A DNA stretch of 64,000 nt from Bacteroidales bacterium (GTDB taxonomy: Bacteria; Bacteroidota; Bacteroidia; Bacteroidales; UBA932), in the NCBI GenBank assembly GCA_017428725.1, contig JAFRQH010000003.1, positions 124,001 to 188,000 on the forward strand. The letters run 5' to 3'. Positions 61,848-64,000 of the stretch are shown here, one piece after another. Position numbers and translations under genes: made by a program. Numbering within the stretch: position 1 is the first letter of the stretch; the number at the start of each line of letters is the position of its first letter. The notes beneath the pieces were generated by a model that saw only the letters and a program-made list of their open reading frames with translations, made no database searches and was not told the origin of the DNA.

Positions 61848-64000
61848 TCAATACCCGGGATTCTGAAGGGCAGCCTTCTCGCTATCCGAGAGAGGCTTTC
61901 CGTCCTTGGTCAGAGCATCCAGGAAACTCTGCGGAATCGGGCGAAGGTAGTGCTTGGTCTTGTCGAAGTTGCCGCCGTACGGAGAGGAGTACATGGAGAT
62001 GTCGCCCCCTGCGCCCATCCGGTTTCCGGTATTGCCGAGGATGTCGGTCGGATTCTGGGTCCAGGCCTGGTCGTTGAAGAGCAAGCGGTCCTCCAGGGTG
62101 CGGGTACGGACGAGGTCATTGTAGCGCAGGAACTCGCCGTACATCTCGCGGGACTTCTCGTTGAGCAGGTAGCACAGAGCCCGGGTGTACGGGTCGGAAA
62201 CGTAGTTTGAGTTGATCAAGGCGAGGAAGTCCATCACGTACTGGTCCTCAGGAGGATAATTGGCGGACGTGACGACCGGAAGCGTGGATGCTTCAGCATT
62301 GACAGCATCGCGGTAAGCCTGGTCCTTGTCCCAGCCACCAACGGAGTAGAAATAGGAACTCTTTGGATAGAATACGCTACGATTGGTGCAGGAGGTGATG
62401 GAGGAACGGTAACTACTGTTCTCGAAGGCCATACCGCCGTCCATATACTTGTCGCGCTCCTCACCGGCACGGAACTGTGCGCGGTCGCGCAGGGGCTTCA
62501 GCACGGCGATGCCCTCGTCGTAGCTTCCCTGGCGGATAAGCGCCTCTGCCTTGAAGAAATAATCCTCCGCAGAGCGCGCGATCACCTGATCGCGGAAGCC
62601 ACAGTTCAAGTTATATGCATTGACATCACCGTCAAGGTACTTAGAGAGCATGGCGAACTGGCCATCCTTGTTGGGGTTCATACTGGTGTTCTCCGGCTCA
62701 GTGTCGAACTCGCTGCCGTAGGTGAGCAGGGCCTTGACGGTGGGGATGTACTTGCCGGTATTGTAGTCGATGAGGCGGAAGCGCTTGTCATTTCTGGGAT
62801 AAGATGCGATCTCGATATCTTCAGTGAGGAACTTCTGGCCGTATTCCTTGCGGTTGATGATAAACATACCGCCAAGATACTTACTGAAAGTAGCTTCGGT
62901 GTCATCCGCTCCGAAATATGTCTGGGTATTGATCGTGCTGCCGTCCTTGGCCCAGTAGGTCATCTGACTCTCGTTCGTCGGGAGGTAGTTGATAGCCCAG
63001 GTAGTCTTGAAGGACTTCCAGAAACGGGAATCCTTTTCCAGGTCATAGATGAAATAGGAATAGCGCGGGGTGTTCTTGAGGCGCTGGTAGGAGCGTGAAC
63101 CGGCCACGTCGCGCCGCATGAAACCGGAGAAGACACTCTGGTACGGCATGCAGAACCACACGAGGGACATACTGCCCGGATATTGGGATGTCCTTTGGCC
63201 GAGTTCATAGGAGGTCTTCAGAAGGATCTCCGAGTTGTTCTCAGTCAGTGCTCCTTTCTTGTAATAATTGGCGTAGAGATCCTCGTAATGTTCGGTGAGC
63301 GGATGGGCGGCGATGACAATGTCCGCATACTTGATGACATCCTTGAGGTCCTGGGCCTTGTAGCGGGCATTCCAGTCATCGTTGCATTCTGAAGCCCTCC
63401 ACAGGTGGGCCTGTGCCAGGAAGTGCGCCGCGGCGCCCTTGCCGGCCTTGCCGTTGGAGCCACCTGCGTCAGGGAGCATCTGATAGGCTTTCTCAAGGTC
63501 GGAGATGATCTGGCCATAGGCATCCTCCCGGGAATCACGTACGCACCTGTGCCCAGACCCAGTATATGCCTGAAGCTCGAGAGGGATGTCGCCATACTGG
63601 TTGACAAGGAAGAGATAATTGTATCCACGAATGAAATAAGCGGTGCCAAGCGTCTCGTCCTTACGGGCATATCCTTCGAGGAAGTCAGCCCCTTCGATAA
63701 TGGTATTGGCCTGGTTGATCCTGGTGTACATCATATTCCAAATAAGGGCAGTATTGGCCGTATTGGATAATCCCTGCATTGCGGCACTATAGCGGGAATC
63801 ATAGGTATTATACGCCTCAGAGGCGCCGTCACCGCCGATCATAAATTCATCGGTTCCAGCGTTGGTGAATGGCCAGCTCTCAATGTAGAACATCTGGCGG
63901 AACTGAAGGTAGAGGTCCTGGGACAGGGTGTAGAGGCTATCAGAAAGGGCAGCCGGCTCAGCCACCAGTTCATAGTTTACCTCCTTGTCCGCATCCGTCA
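61848..64000 (-). CDS. SusD/RagB-family nutrient-binding lipoprotein (5' end outside window)
   Basis: About 716 residues visible; the reading frame is still open at base 64000, so the signal peptide and lipobox are off the edge. SusD hallmarks: SDSLYTLSQDLYLQFRQMFY and an N-terminal TPR-like part with WNMMYTRINQANTIIEG, AYFIRGYNYLFLVNQYGDIPL and DLEKAYQMLP, then the C-terminal region with NEKSREMYGEFLRYNDLVRT and a closing FLDALTK...NPGY. Large for the family. Works with a SusC TonB-dependent transporter, presumably just beyond the window, to capture a glycan or peptide at the cell surface. Codon use is less GC-biased than that of neighbours. Confidence 0.9.
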   Translation of the reverse strand, partial: TDADKEVNYELVAEPAALSDSLYTLSQDLYLQFRQMFYIESWPFTNAGTDEFMIGGDGASEAYNTYDSRYSAAMQGLSNTANTALIWNMMYTRINQANTIIEGADFLEGYARKDETLGTAYFIRGYNYLFLVNQYGDIPLELQAYTGSGHRCVRDSREDAYGQIISDLEKAYQMLPDAGGSNGKAGKGAAAHFLAQAHLWRASECNDDWNARYKAQDLKDVIKYADIVIAAHPLTEHYEDLYANYYKKGALTENNSEILLKTSYELGQRTSQYPGSMSLVWFCMPYQSVFSGFMRRDVAGSRSYQRLKNTPRYSYFIYDLEKDSRFWKSFKTTWAINYLPTNESQMTYWAKDGSTINTQTYFGADDTEATFSKYLGGMFIINRKEYGQKFLTEDIEIASYPRNDKRFRLIDYNTGKYIPTVKALLTYGSEFDTEPENTSMNPNKDGQFAMLSKYLDGDVNAYNLNCGFRDQVIARSAEDYFFKAEALIRQGSYDEGIAVLKPLRDRAQFRAGEERDKYMDGGMAFENSSYRSSITSCTNRSVFYPKSSYFYSVGGWDKDQAYRDAVNAEASTLPVVTSANYPPEDQYVMDFLALINSNYVSDPYTRALCYLLNEKSREMYGEFLRYNDLVRTRTLEDRLLFNDQAWTQNPTDILGNTGNRMGAGGDISMYSSPYGGNFDKTKHYLRPIPQSFLDALTKDGKPLSDSEKAALQNPGY

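Overview
The window looks like a chromosome segment of a GC-rich anaerobic member of the Bacteroidales (uncultured gut or rumen type; genus not resolvable). The evidence is a SusD-type nutrient-binding lipoprotein, a fimbrillin-like lipoprotein, a Bacteroidetes-type RNA polymerase omega subunit, BamA/OmpH/BamD, fused 2-oxoacid:ferredoxin oxidoreductase subunits, and promoters of the Bacteroidetes form TAnnTTTG. No tRNA, rRNA, CRISPR array, insertion sequence or phage gene was seen. Almost all of it is tightly packed housekeeping sequence.

Layout. 1-9317 (minus): purine operon purE-purL-purC-purF-purM-purN-purH, with purH running off the left edge. 9451-12012 (plus): a lipoprotein-type peptide deformylase, dihydroorotase and an unknown membrane protein. 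12162-13146 (minus): a fimbrillin-like lipoprotein preceded by a 43-residue peptide. 13378-17610 (plus): a pyrimidine operon (pyrK-pyrD-pyrF-pyrE-pyrB) whose leader holds a 26-codon ORF ending in a U-rich tract and an intrinsic terminator, resembling enterobacterial pyr attenuation. 17611-17938: noncoding repeats and hairpins. 17939-24555 (minus): uvrB followed by two SGNH proteins and an MBOAT acyltransferase. 24646-28422 (minus): GH53 galactanase, a RelA/SpoT-like protein and an unknown protein. 28479-33142 (minus): anion transporter, outer-membrane barrel, CBS-domain membrane protein and EamA transporter. 33355-39431 (plus): M3 peptidase, nicotinate phosphoribosyltransferase and a large two-module glycosidase. 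39571-43812 (minus): korA-korB-gdhA, a route from succinyl-CoA to glutamate. 43901-48656 (minus): nadK-uppS-bamA-ompH. 48738-52498 (plus): pdxJ, a second OmpH-like protein, a glycosyltransferase and a periplasmic-binding-like protein. 52508-59143 (minus): a long operon from a LEA-type lipoprotein through SPOR protein, rpoN, a Fur-family regulator, trxB, bamD and rpoZ to recN. 59202-61771 (plus): miaB, radC and a second Fur-family regulator. 61848-64000 (minus): a SusD-like protein cut by the right edge.

The points most worth attention are: the putative UTP-responsive leader-peptide attenuator before pyrK; a PurF whose glutaminase site has lost the nucleophilic cysteine and two other key residues; a catalytically intact deformylase carrying a lipoprotein signal; a PyrB with a PyrI-like zinc ribbon fused to its C terminus; several promoters placed so close to ATG that the mRNAs should be leaderless; and a two-hairpin module repeated just downstream of pyrB and gdhA. 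Everything is read by eye from sequence; family assignments come from recalled motifs and have not been tested by database search.
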